In this document: positions 18,301 through 26,048 of the stretch, one piece after another
How the letters are laid out: every line of letters starts with the position of its first letter
How positions within the stretch are numbered: position 1 is the first letter of the stretch
Assembly (NCBI RefSeq): GCF_026624755.1
Contig: NZ_JAPMXC010000001.1
Location: forward strand, 124,001 to 188,000
DNA length: 64,000 nucleotides
Direction: 5' to 3'
From: Robbsia betulipollinis
GTDB lineage: Bacteria > Pseudomonadota > Gammaproteobacteria > Burkholderiales > Burkholderiaceae
Made by a program: the position numbers and the translations under genes
Notes under the pieces: model-generated
The model's input: only the letters and a program-made list of their open reading frames with translations
Told to the model about the DNA's origin: nothing
Databases searched by the model: none

Positions 18301-19200
18301 ATGAAATTCGCGGTCATGGGAGCGGGCGCCGTCGGGTGCTATTACGGCGGCATGCTGGCGCGTGCGGGACACGAGGTCGTGCTCATCGGCCGGCCTGCGC
18401 ATGTCGCGGCGATCGAGCGCAACGGGCTGCGCCTCGAGACGACAACGTTCGATACGCCGGTGACGCTGACGGCGAGCGTCGACCCCGCTGCGGTGCGGTG
18501 CGCGACCTGTATCCTGTTCTGCGTGAAATCGACCGATACCGGCAGTGCCGCCGCCGCCATCGCCCCCCACCTGGCATCCGATACGTTCGTACTCTCGCTG
18601 CAAAACGGCGTGGAGAACGCCTCGCACTTGCGTACGCTGCTGCCGCAGGAAATTGCCGCGGCGGTGGTATACGTCGCCGCCGAGATGGCCGGGCCCGGAC
18701 ATGTACGGCATCGCGGGCGGGGTGAATTGATCGTCGAGCCGTCGCGCCGCGGTCAGGATGTCGTCCAGGCCCTCGTCGAGGCGGGCGTGCCCACGGAAGT
18801 CTCCGACAACGTGCGCGGCGCGCTCTGGGCGAAGCTCACGATCAACTGCGCCTACAACGCCTTGTCCGCGATCACGCAGTTGCCGTACGGGCGCCTCGTC
18901 GCGGGCGTCGGCGTTCGCGAGACGATCGACGGTATCGTGTGCGAGTGCCTGGCGGTGGCGCGGGCAGAGGGCGTGGACGTCGTGGGCGACGTGCCGGCCG
19001 CCGTGCATCGCATCGCCGACACCATGCCTGGGCAATATTCCTCTACCGCGCAGGATCTCGCACGCGGCAAATCCAGCGAAATCGACCATCTCAATGGTTT
19101 GATCGCGCGCCGCGGCCACGCGCTCGGCATTCCCACGCCGCTCAACAGCCTGTTGCATACCCTGATCAAGTTGCTCGAACGGCGCGGCGACCGCCACTAA
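18301..19200 (+). CDS. PanE/ApbA-family 2-dehydropantoate 2-reductase-like protein
   Basis: A 299-aa NADPH-dependent reductase. The nucleotide motif GAGAVGCYYGGMLARAGHEV opens the protein. CVKSTDT, SLQNGVEN and the C-terminal KLTINCAYNALSAIT (catalytic Lys) plus GKSSEIDHLNG are the family's NADP and substrate-site motifs. PanE makes pantoate for CoA synthesis, but many paralogues act on other 2-keto acids, so the symbol is left open. The start has a GGGAGAGCG site. It is a single-gene unit followed by a palindromic AAAAGGCGCCTTTT at 19251-19264. Confidence 0.88.
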   Translation: MKFAVMGAGAVGCYYGGMLARAGHEVVLIGRPAHVAAIERNGLRLETTTFDTPVTLTASVDPAAVRCATCILFCVKSTDTGSAAAAIAPHLASDTFVLSLQNGVENASHLRTLLPQEIAAAVVYVAAEMAGPGHVRHRGRGELIVEPSRRGQDVVQALVEAGVPTEVSDNVRGALWAKLTINCAYNALSAITQLPYGRLVAGVGVRETIDGIVCECLAVARAEGVDVVGDVPAAVHRIADTMPGQYSSTAQDLARGKSSEIDHLNGLIARRGHALGIPTPLNSLLHTLIKLLERRGDRH

Positions 19201-19250
19201 AGGCCGACAAGCGACCAGCGAGAAATTCGGTAGAAGCAGAGATAGCGGGG

Positions 19251-19264
19251 AAAAGGCGCCTTTT
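19251..19264. repeat. 14-bp perfect palindrome downstream of the PanE-like gene
   Basis: AAAAGGCGCCTTTT is a perfect palindrome with no loop, so it is poorly suited to an RNA hairpin but could be a protein-binding site. It lies 51 bp after the reductase stop and about 190 bp before the cyclase start. Confidence 0.4.
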
Positions 19265-19452
19265 TCGGCGGATGGAAGTTGCGGCTTGCCGGTAATCTGA
19301 CAGCAAGAAATTTCCTGCTTTTTGCGACAGGCGGCTTGTGAAGTTCATCGACACCCGCCGAAGGTTCCATGCGCCCCGGCGCGAGCCGGCTTCCGCTGCC
19401 GGGGCGTGATGACCACGTCCAGGGCATTTCACGCTGGATACTCTGCTTATCA

Positions 19453-20970
19453 ATGTCGCCGACTTCTCGTTTCATGAAAAGAATCCGGGCCGTCACGGCG
19501 CGCCATCCGCGCCGCACGCTCGTCTTCTCGGCCAGTCTGTGCATCGTCATGGCACTGCTGAGCGTTCTGACGCTCTGGCAGCAATGGCTGGATGCGCGCG
19601 ATCACGCGGTCGAGACGTCGGTGAACGTCCTGACCATCATTCAAAAGGACATCGAGCGCAACATCGAGCTGTACGACCTCTCGTTGCAGGCCGCGGCGGC
19701 GGGCGTGCTCGATCCCACCGTCATGCGTCTGCCGAACCGTTTGCGCGATGCGATCCTGTTCGACGCATCGGCACGCGCTTCCGATCTGGGCAGCCTGTTC
19801 GTACTCGATCGCCAGGGCAATGTCCTCGTCGACTGCAAGAACGACCCGCCGAAAGCCGTCAACCTCGCGGACCGCGACTTCTTCAAGGTGCATGTGAACG
19901 ATCCCGACCGCGGATTGTTCGTCAGCCAGCCGGTGGTGTCGCGCCTCGCTCCCGGGCAACGCGCGATCGTGCTGAGCCGTCGCGTCACCGCCGCGGATGG
20001 TTCGTTTGCCGGGGTCGCCGGCATCGGCATCAAGCTGAGCTATTTCGCCCGTCTGTTTTCGAGCGTGAAACTGCATTCCACCAGCGCGGTCGCGCTCCTC
20101 AACGACAAGGGCATGTTCCTGACGCGGATGCCTCCCAACGTGAAATTTTCGCCAGGGCAGTCGAGCGTCGGCCCGGCGCTGCTCGCGTCGATGTCCGCGC
20201 ATGGCGAAGGCACCATCACGCGGACTGCCGCGATGGATGGCGTCGAGCGGCTATACGTTTTCCGTCACCTGCCGCAATTCGGCATGATCATCGTGGTCGC
20301 ACCGTCCACCGAGGATGTATTCGGTGCCTGGCGTTCGCGCGCCGCCATCGTCGCCGTCCTGATGGTGGTATTCAGCGCGGCCTTGCTCTTCGTGTCGGTG
20401 TTGTTGTCGGTCGAACTGCGCGATCGCATGACGGGCGAGGCGGCGATGCGCGCGCTCGCGCGCACCGACAGCCTCACCGGGCTGGCCACGCGCCGCGTGT
20501 TCGACGAAACGATCCGCCGCGAATGGGCGATCGCGCGGCGCAGCGCGCGGCCGCTGACGCTGGTCTTCATCGACGTCGACCATTTCAAATCGTTCAACGA
20601 TGCCTACGGGCACATGGCGGGCGACGAGGCGCTGGTCAGGATCGCGGGCATTCTCGCCGCGGGATTGCGCTACGGCAGCGACATCGCGACGCGCTACGGC
20701 GGCGAGGAGTTCGTCCTGGTGCTCGCGGATACCACGGAGGAGGTCGGTGCCCTGATCGCGGAGCGAATCCGTGCCACGGTCGAGGATTGCGGCATTCCCC
20801 ACGTCGGTTCGCCACTGGGTCATCTCACCATCAGTCTGGGTATCGCCAGCTATAACGGCGCTTCCGCCGGCAGGACCGAGGAACTGGTCAAACGGGCGGA
20901 TCAGTCACTGTATCGCGCGAAACAGAATGGCCGCAACCGGGTGGCGTCGGGCGGACTCGTGGCGGCCTGA
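19453..20970 (+). CDS. Membrane diguanylate cyclase with periplasmic Cache sensor
   Basis: About 505 aa. TM1 (residues about 22-46, TLVFSASLCIVMALL) and TM2 (about 292-318) flank a periplasmic double-Cache-like domain (FVLDRQGNVLVDC, DRDFFKVH, AGIGIKLSYF). The cytoplasmic GGDEF domain has TDSLTGLATRRVFDE, FIDVDHFKSFND and the active-site GGEEF at 416-420, so c-di-GMP synthesis is expected. The usual RxxD inhibitory site before the active loop reads YGSD, so product inhibition at that site may be lost. The start could also be Met at 19474. It is a paralogue of the protein at 38967-40700. Confidence 0.9.
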   Translation: MSPTSRFMKRIRAVTARHPRRTLVFSASLCIVMALLSVLTLWQQWLDARDHAVETSVNVLTIIQKDIERNIELYDLSLQAAAAGVLDPTVMRLPNRLRDAILFDASARASDLGSLFVLDRQGNVLVDCKNDPPKAVNLADRDFFKVHVNDPDRGLFVSQPVVSRLAPGQRAIVLSRRVTAADGSFAGVAGIGIKLSYFARLFSSVKLHSTSAVALLNDKGMFLTRMPPNVKFSPGQSSVGPALLASMSAHGEGTITRTAAMDGVERLYVFRHLPQFGMIIVVAPSTEDVFGAWRSRAAIVAVLMVVFSAALLFVSVLLSVELRDRMTGEAAMRALARTDSLTGLATRRVFDETIRREWAIARRSARPLTLVFIDVDHFKSFNDAYGHMAGDEALVRIAGILAAGLRYGSDIATRYGGEEFVLVLADTTEEVGALIAERIRATVEDCGIPHVGSPLGHLTISLGIASYNGASAGRTEELVKRADQSLYRAKQNGRNRVASGGLVAA

Positions 20971-21127
20971 GCGCCCGCCGCCCGCCGCGCGCCGCTCCCG
21001 CGCCGCGGTGCACCGCGGCGCGCGTGTGCGATGCCGGTGGATTTTCGGATAAGATCGAACGAAGGGGACGTCCGGCGGCATAACGCCGGCGTGCGTCCCG
21101 ATCGTCTCTTGCCGGGAACCCAGACCC

Positions 21128-21922
21128 ATGCCGCTCGTTTTGCTCGACCATCCGCTGTCGTCCTATGCCCAGAAAGTGAAGATCGCTTTACGGGAAAAAG
21201 GCGTGTCTTTCGAGACGCGCATGCCCGAAGGCTTCGGCTCCGGCCGGATCGACAACGATTTCGGTGCGGCCAACCCCCGCACCGAGGTACCGGTCCTGCT
21301 GCCCGAGCGTGGCGAGGCGATCTTCGACTCGACGGTTATCCTGGAATACATCGAGGAAACGTGGCCCGCGCCGGCCTTGCTTCCCCCGGCGCCCGCCGCC
21401 CGGGCGCGGGCGCGAATCATCGAGGAGCTATGCGACAGCCAGTACGAGGCGGTCAACTGGGGATTCGGCGAACTGCTGTGGTTCCGGCGTGCCGAGGGCG
21501 AGTTGGCGGAACGACTCGACGCCGCGGCTCGGCGCGACACGCGCCGCATCCAGGCCTGGTTGACCGCGCAACTGGGTGCCGCGGCATGGTTCGGCGGCGA
21601 GCATTTCGGCTGGGCGGACGCCGCGGTCGCGCCCATGCTGAATCGCTCGATTCATTACGGGCTGGGACCGGACGCGGATTCGCCGCTGGCGCTCTGGCAT
21701 GCGCGCCTTATCGCCCGCCCTTCGGTCCAGCAGACCTTTGCCGAGTTCGATGCGGCCGCCGTGGCGATGGCGCGTATGGCCGATTACTATCGGACCGACG
21801 GACGCCGCCGCGAATACCGCGATCACCGTCTGGAGTGGATGATCCGCTCGGGCGGTCTTTCCGTGGTGGCAGCCGGCATCGAGGAACACACGATTCGCTT
21901 TTCCTGGCCGGGCCAGTCATGA
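21128..21922 (+). CDS. Glutathione S-transferase family protein
   Basis: A 264-aa soluble GST. The N-terminal thioredoxin-like domain has LSSYAQKVKIALREKG, TEVPVLL (cis-Pro) and the glutathione-contacting DSTVILEYIEETWP. The helical domain has GGEHFGWADAAVAPML. The substrate is unknown. The stop overlaps the next gene (haloacid dehalogenase) by ATGA, which suggests that the two act together, for example in removing halogenated or electrophilic compounds; this is inference from position. Confidence 0.92.
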   Translation: MPLVLLDHPLSSYAQKVKIALREKGVSFETRMPEGFGSGRIDNDFGAANPRTEVPVLLPERGEAIFDSTVILEYIEETWPAPALLPPAPAARARARIIEELCDSQYEAVNWGFGELLWFRRAEGELAERLDAAARRDTRRIQAWLTAQLGAAAWFGGEHFGWADAAVAPMLNRSIHYGLGPDADSPLALWHARLIARPSVQQTFAEFDAAAVAMARMADYYRTDGRRREYRDHRLEWMIRSGGLSVVAAGIEEHTIRFSWPGQS

Positions 21923-22620
21923 GCGCCGGTCGGCCACGCGCCGTCGCCTTCGACATCATCGAAACGGTCTTTCCGCTCGAACCCTTGCGTGTGGCGCTGA
22001 GTTCGTGGGGGTTACCGGCCGAAGCCCTGGAGACCTGGTTTGCAACGGCCTTGCGCGATGCCTTCGCGCTGGCGACGGTCGACGATTTCGCGCCGTTCGC
22101 GCGTGTTCTGAAAGACGCGTTGGAGCACATTCTCGCGATCCACGGCCTGGACGTCACGGACGATCGGCGATCCGCGCTGTTTCGGCAGATGGCCGGTCTG
22201 CCGTGCCGCCCGGACGCGATGCAGGCGTTCCGCCTGCTGCACGCGCAGGGCGTACCCATCGTCGCATTGAGCAACGGCGCCGCGGAGACGACCCGCGCCA
22301 TGCTGACGGGTGCCGGGCTTGCCGCTTGCGTTCACCACGTCGTCTCGGTCGACGACGTGCGGCTTTCCAAACCCCGCAGGGAAGTGTATTGGCACGCCGC
22401 GCGGGTGGCGGACGTCGCGCCGGCCGATCTCGCGCTCGTCGCGGTGCATCCCTGGGATATCAATGGCGCCAAGGCCGCGGGTCTCGTCACGGGCTACGTA
22501 TCCCTCGGACGGCCGTTTTCGGATGTGATGCGCGCACCGGATGTGGTCGGCGAGGGCCTGCGCGATGTCGTGCACGCCCTGTTGTCTCTCGAACCGGGCT
22601 CGCCAGCGGCCGGCGGGTGA
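21919..22620 (+). CDS. Haloacid dehalogenase, type II (HAD superfamily)
   Basis: A 233-aa HAD-fold hydrolase. Motif I is AFDIIETVF with nucleophile Asp12, which resembles the D-x-x-G-T form of L-2-haloacid dehalogenases rather than the DxDxT of phosphatases. Motif II is LSNG, motif III Lys is in RLSKPRREVY, and motif IV is HPWDINGAKAAG, like the WDxxGAK signature of type II dehalogenases. It would hydrolyse 2-halocarboxylic acids through an aspartyl ester. The start overlaps the upstream GST stop (ATGA). Confidence 0.88.
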   Translation: MSAGRPRAVAFDIIETVFPLEPLRVALSSWGLPAEALETWFATALRDAFALATVDDFAPFARVLKDALEHILAIHGLDVTDDRRSALFRQMAGLPCRPDAMQAFRLLHAQGVPIVALSNGAAETTRAMLTGAGLAACVHHVVSVDDVRLSKPRREVYWHAARVADVAPADLALVAVHPWDINGAKAAGLVTGYVSLGRPFSDVMRAPDVVGEGLRDVVHALLSLEPGSPAAGG

Positions 22621-22655
22621 ATTCGTCGACGCGTGTCAACCTCGCGGGTTCCTCT

Positions 22656-23339
22656 TCACAGCACGAGTTTGAAGCCGACGCCGTACACCGACTGGACGAT
22701 TTCCTCCCCGGGCGCGACCGCTTCGAATTTGCGCCGGATCTTCTTGACGTGGCTGTCCACCGTGCGGTCCTCGACGATCCGGGCATCGGTGTAGAGCCGG
22801 TCCATCAGGGCGTTGCGTGAAAAGACCCGGGAGGGCATGCTGGCCAGCGTGACGAGAAGGCGGAACTCGATAGCCGTGAAATCGATCGCGACGCCCTTGT
22901 ACGTTGCCTGCAACCGCCCTTCGTGCAATTGCAACGGTCCGTCTTCCGGATGCGCGCGGATCCGGGCGCGCCGCAGGATCGCCTTCACGCGCGCGACCAG
23001 TTCCAGGGGGCTGAACGGTTTGCAGACATAGTCGTCGGCACCGATCTCGAGGCCCAGCAGCCGGTCCACTTCCTCGACCTGCGCCGTCACCATGACGATC
23101 GGTACGTCGCTTTGCTGGCGCAAATCCCGGCAGATGTCCCGGCCGTTTCGCCCGGGCAGCATCAAATCCAGAATGATCAGTTGCGGCATGTGCTCGGCCA
23201 CCGCCTTCTGCACGTCGAGACCGTTCGCCAGCCAGCGTGGCGAGTAGCCCGAGGCGCGCAGGAAATCGGCGATGACGAGCGCCAGTTTCGGCTCGTCCTC
23301 GACGATCAGGATATCGATGTCCGAATGCGTGTCGCTCAT
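22656..23339 (-). CDS. baeR: OmpR-family response regulator, BaeR-like
   Basis: A 227-aa regulator. The receiver domain has the acidic pair ED15-16 region, phospho-acceptor Asp58 in IILDLMLPGRNG, and Lys107 in VCKPFS. The C-terminal winged-helix DNA-binding domain ends with DSHVKKIRRKFE and VQSVYGVGFKLVL. It closely resembles BaeR. Its ATG overlaps the stop of the sensor kinase (ATGA). The pair is divergent from an RND efflux operon, matching the known role of BaeSR in controlling MdtABC-type pumps under envelope stress. Confidence 0.93.
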   Translation of the reverse strand: MSDTHSDIDILIVEDEPKLALVIADFLRASGYSPRWLANGLDVQKAVAEHMPQLIILDLMLPGRNGRDICRDLRQQSDVPIVMVTAQVEEVDRLLGLEIGADDYVCKPFSPLELVARVKAILRRARIRAHPEDGPLQLHEGRLQATYKGVAIDFTAIEFRLLVTLASMPSRVFSRNALMDRLYTDARIVEDRTVDSHVKKIRRKFEAVAPGEEIVQSVYGVGFKLVL

Positions 23340-24769
23340 GAAGGATCCTTTTGTCGTGGCAGGACGATGGCGATCCAGAGGCCGCCTTGTGGCGCTTTCG
23401 CGGCCGTGATCCGGCCTTCATGCGCTTCAACGATGCTTCGGCAGATGGGCAGGCCCAGACCCGCGCCGCCGGTGGCTCGGCTACGGGATCGCTCGACGCG
23501 ATAGAATTTTCCGAACAGTGCTTCCAGGGACGCTTCCGGGACGCCGGGGCCGCTGTCCTGAACGTCGATGCGAACATGTCGCGCGTCCTGACCGATTCGC
23601 AGATGCACGCGTTCCCCGGCAGGCACATAGCGGAACACATTTTGAAAGACGTTCGAGAAAACCTGCTGCAGGCGGCGCTCGTCCCCGCGCACCCAGCAGG
23701 GGCTATCCGAAAATTCGGCGTCGAGCGTGATTCCGGCGTCGGCGAGTTGCCGTTCGATGAGCGGGAGGATGTCGTCGAATGCATCGACGACGTCGATATC
23801 CGCGTAATAATACCGAAGCGCACCCGCTTCCGAGAGCGACAAGTGATAAAGATCGTCGACGAGCCGGTTCAAGCGCTGCAATTCGACGGAAAGCGAGTGC
23901 ATCGCGTCCTGCGTCATCGGCCGAATGCCCACTTCCAGTGCTTCCACCTCGCCGCGCATCACCGCCAGGGGCGTACGCAATTCATGCGACACGTCGGCGA
24001 CGAGAGAGGCGCGCATTTTTTCGATGCGTTCCAGCGCCTGCGCCAGATGATTGAAGTCCGACTCCAGTTGTCCGAGTTCGCCGCCGGATTCGATGGGCAC
24101 CCTTGCCTGGAAATCACCGCCCGCAAGGGCGTGCGTGGCGCGTGCGATCCGTTGCAGGGGCATGCCCAACGCCCTCGCGAGCCAGAGCGAAATCAATATC
24201 GCCAATAGCGTGGCGATAACGGCCAGCGTCCAGCTGGCATCGCGTTGCTCTTGTTGCAGACGCAGATCGCCGGCCTCGGTCACTTTCTGCACCGGGACGA
24301 TCAGCAGCCAGCCGACCGTTCTCCGGTCGACCACGATCGGTCTGCGCGGTGCATTGTCGGAAAAGTTTTGATTGCCCGACAGGTATTTCCCATCGGTATC
24401 CAGGAGCGTGAAGCGCACGCTGGCGCCGATGAGATCCGCGATCGGCAAGGGCGGGAAAGACGCGTTGCTCGATGGCGCCGTGGGGCGCATCAACTGGTGC
24501 CAGAGGTGGCGGTTTTGCTGGAGAAACGCCCAACTGCCGTGCTGGCGATACGCCGCCGCCAATGGCGCCGTGCTGGCCTCCAGGCGTTTCACGTCCTGTT
24601 TCGTCAGATATCCTAGAAAACCGGTCTCGAAACTGATGCGTGCGCCCAGCGCCATCGCGCCAATCAGCATGATGTTGACGACCACCATGATGACGAACAG
24701 CTTGGTCGTCAAACTAAGCGGTCTTTTTTTGAAAGTGGCGCTTTTGGGCAAGGAGATCATGAGCGTCAT
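23336..24769 (-). CDS. baeS: Sensor histidine kinase, BaeS-like
   Basis: A 477-aa inner-membrane kinase. TM1 is at about 22-44 and TM2 at about 180-200, with a periplasmic sensor between. HAMP is at about 198-250, then a HisKA domain with ADVSHELRTPL (His262) and a HATPase domain with NVFQNVFRYVP, DSGPGVP and GGAGLGLPICRS. BaeS senses envelope-damaging compounds and phosphorylates BaeR. It is cotranscribed with baeR. A Met three codons downstream (24760) is an alternative start. It is divergent from the RND adaptor gene across about 117 bp. Confidence 0.93.
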   Translation of the reverse strand: MTLMISLPKSATFKKRPLSLTTKLFVIMVVVNIMLIGAMALGARISFETGFLGYLTKQDVKRLEASTAPLAAAYRQHGSWAFLQQNRHLWHQLMRPTAPSSNASFPPLPIADLIGASVRFTLLDTDGKYLSGNQNFSDNAPRRPIVVDRRTVGWLLIVPVQKVTEAGDLRLQQEQRDASWTLAVIATLLAILISLWLARALGMPLQRIARATHALAGGDFQARVPIESGGELGQLESDFNHLAQALERIEKMRASLVADVSHELRTPLAVMRGEVEALEVGIRPMTQDAMHSLSVELQRLNRLVDDLYHLSLSEAGALRYYYADIDVVDAFDDILPLIERQLADAGITLDAEFSDSPCWVRGDERRLQQVFSNVFQNVFRYVPAGERVHLRIGQDARHVRIDVQDSGPGVPEASLEALFGKFYRVERSRSRATGGAGLGLPICRSIVEAHEGRITAAKAPQGGLWIAIVLPRQKDPS

Positions 24770-24886
24770 TCTACCCAGGTAATCACCCCCGCAGACATGG
24801 CGTTTTTCATTTCCTAATTTCCTGCAAGATTGGTACGCATAATCGGCACATTGGATAGAACGCGACTTTTGCCTGGGCTGACCTTC
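24770..24886. promoter_or_regulatory. Divergent promoter region baeSR / RND efflux operon
   Basis: A 117-bp spacer moderately AT-rich for this genome. If an upstream start is used for the adaptor (24830), the spacer is shorter. A BaeR site is expected here by analogy with known BaeSR systems, but no repeat clear enough to mark was found. Confidence 0.4.
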
Positions 24887-26035
24887 ATGCGACTCCTGTC
24901 TTTCGTGCGTTACGGCATTGCGACGATTTTTCTGATATGCGCGCTGGCGGCATGCTCACGCAACAAGCAAAACACGCCGCAAAAATTACAGACCGTTTCC
25001 GTGATTACGGTGCGAAATACGCCTTATGGCCAGTCGGTATCGCTACCCGGGCGCACCACTGCGTACATGACGTCGCCCGTCACGCCGCAGGTGACAGGCA
25101 TCATACGGAAACGCATGTTTACGGAAGGCGGCAATGTTCGCGAGGGTCAGGTTCTGTATCAGATTGATCCGGATTCCTACAAGGCCACCTATGATGCGGA
25201 CGTCGCCAATCTGGAAAAGGCCAAGGCGGCGCTGCTTTCGGCCAAACCCATCGCCGAGCGGGATCAATCGTTGGCGGCCATCGATGCCATCAGCAAAGAA
25301 ACATTGGAAGAAGCGCAGGCGACGCTGAAGCAGGACGAGGCGACCATCCAGGCGGATGAGGCCACGGTCGAAGGCGCGCGGATCAATCTCGCGTATACGC
25401 GCGTGACCGCACCGATCAGCGGCACGATCGGCGCGTCCACGTATACGCCGGGCGCGCTGGTCACCGCGGACCAAACGACGGCGCTCGCGACCATTTACGC
25501 GTATGACCCGATGTACCTCGACGTGACCCAGTCCAGCACCGAAGTGCTGGCCCTGCGCAAGAAACTCGCCAGCGGTGCGCTGAAGTCCGACGGCAGCGGC
25601 AATGCCAAAGTCAAGATTACGCTGGAGGACGGTACGACGTACGCCCATGAAGGTACCCTGCAGTTCGCCGGTGTCGGCGTGGACCAGACGACCGGCACGA
25701 TCACGTTGCGGGTGGTCGTGCCGAACCCCGAAAAACTTCTGCTGCCGGGGGAGTATCTGCACGGTCTGGTGGAGCAGGGCGTGGATGAGAAGGCCATCCT
25801 CGTGCCGCAGCAATCGGTGACGCACGATGCACGAGGCAATGCGACGGCGCTGATCGTCGACGCCCGGAACAAGATCGAACAACGCACGCTGACTCTCTCG
25901 GGAACGGCGGACAACAACGAGTGGGTGGTCACGGGTGGCTTGTCGCCGGGAGATCGGATCGTCGTGACCGGCTCGCAGTTCGTGAGCCAGGGCGACACCG
26001 TGAAGCCGGTCGAGTCCGCGGTCGCAACGAACTGA
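24887..26035 (+). CDS. RND efflux periplasmic adaptor lipoprotein (AcrA/MexA type)
   Basis: A 382-aa membrane fusion protein. The lipoprotein signal ends in LICALAAC (lipobox), so Cys is the acylated first mature residue. The order of lipoyl, helical hairpin and beta-barrel parts follows the family: TPQVTGIIRKRMFTEGG, the coiled-coil hairpin around 100-170, ARINLAYTRVTAPISG, then LLPGEYLHGLVEQG. ATG 24887 places the signal peptide at the start; the frame is open to 24830. It is 13 bp ahead of the RND pump gene in the same operon. Confidence 0.94.
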   Translation: MRLLSFVRYGIATIFLICALAACSRNKQNTPQKLQTVSVITVRNTPYGQSVSLPGRTTAYMTSPVTPQVTGIIRKRMFTEGGNVREGQVLYQIDPDSYKATYDADVANLEKAKAALLSAKPIAERDQSLAAIDAISKETLEEAQATLKQDEATIQADEATVEGARINLAYTRVTAPISGTIGASTYTPGALVTADQTTALATIYAYDPMYLDVTQSSTEVLALRKKLASGALKSDGSGNAKVKITLEDGTTYAHEGTLQFAGVGVDQTTGTITLRVVVPNPEKLLLPGEYLHGLVEQGVDEKAILVPQQSVTHDARGNATALIVDARNKIEQRTLTLSGTADNNEWVVTGGLSPGDRIVVTGSQFVSQGDTVKPVESAVATN

Positions 26036-26048
26036 ACGGAGCACGCCC

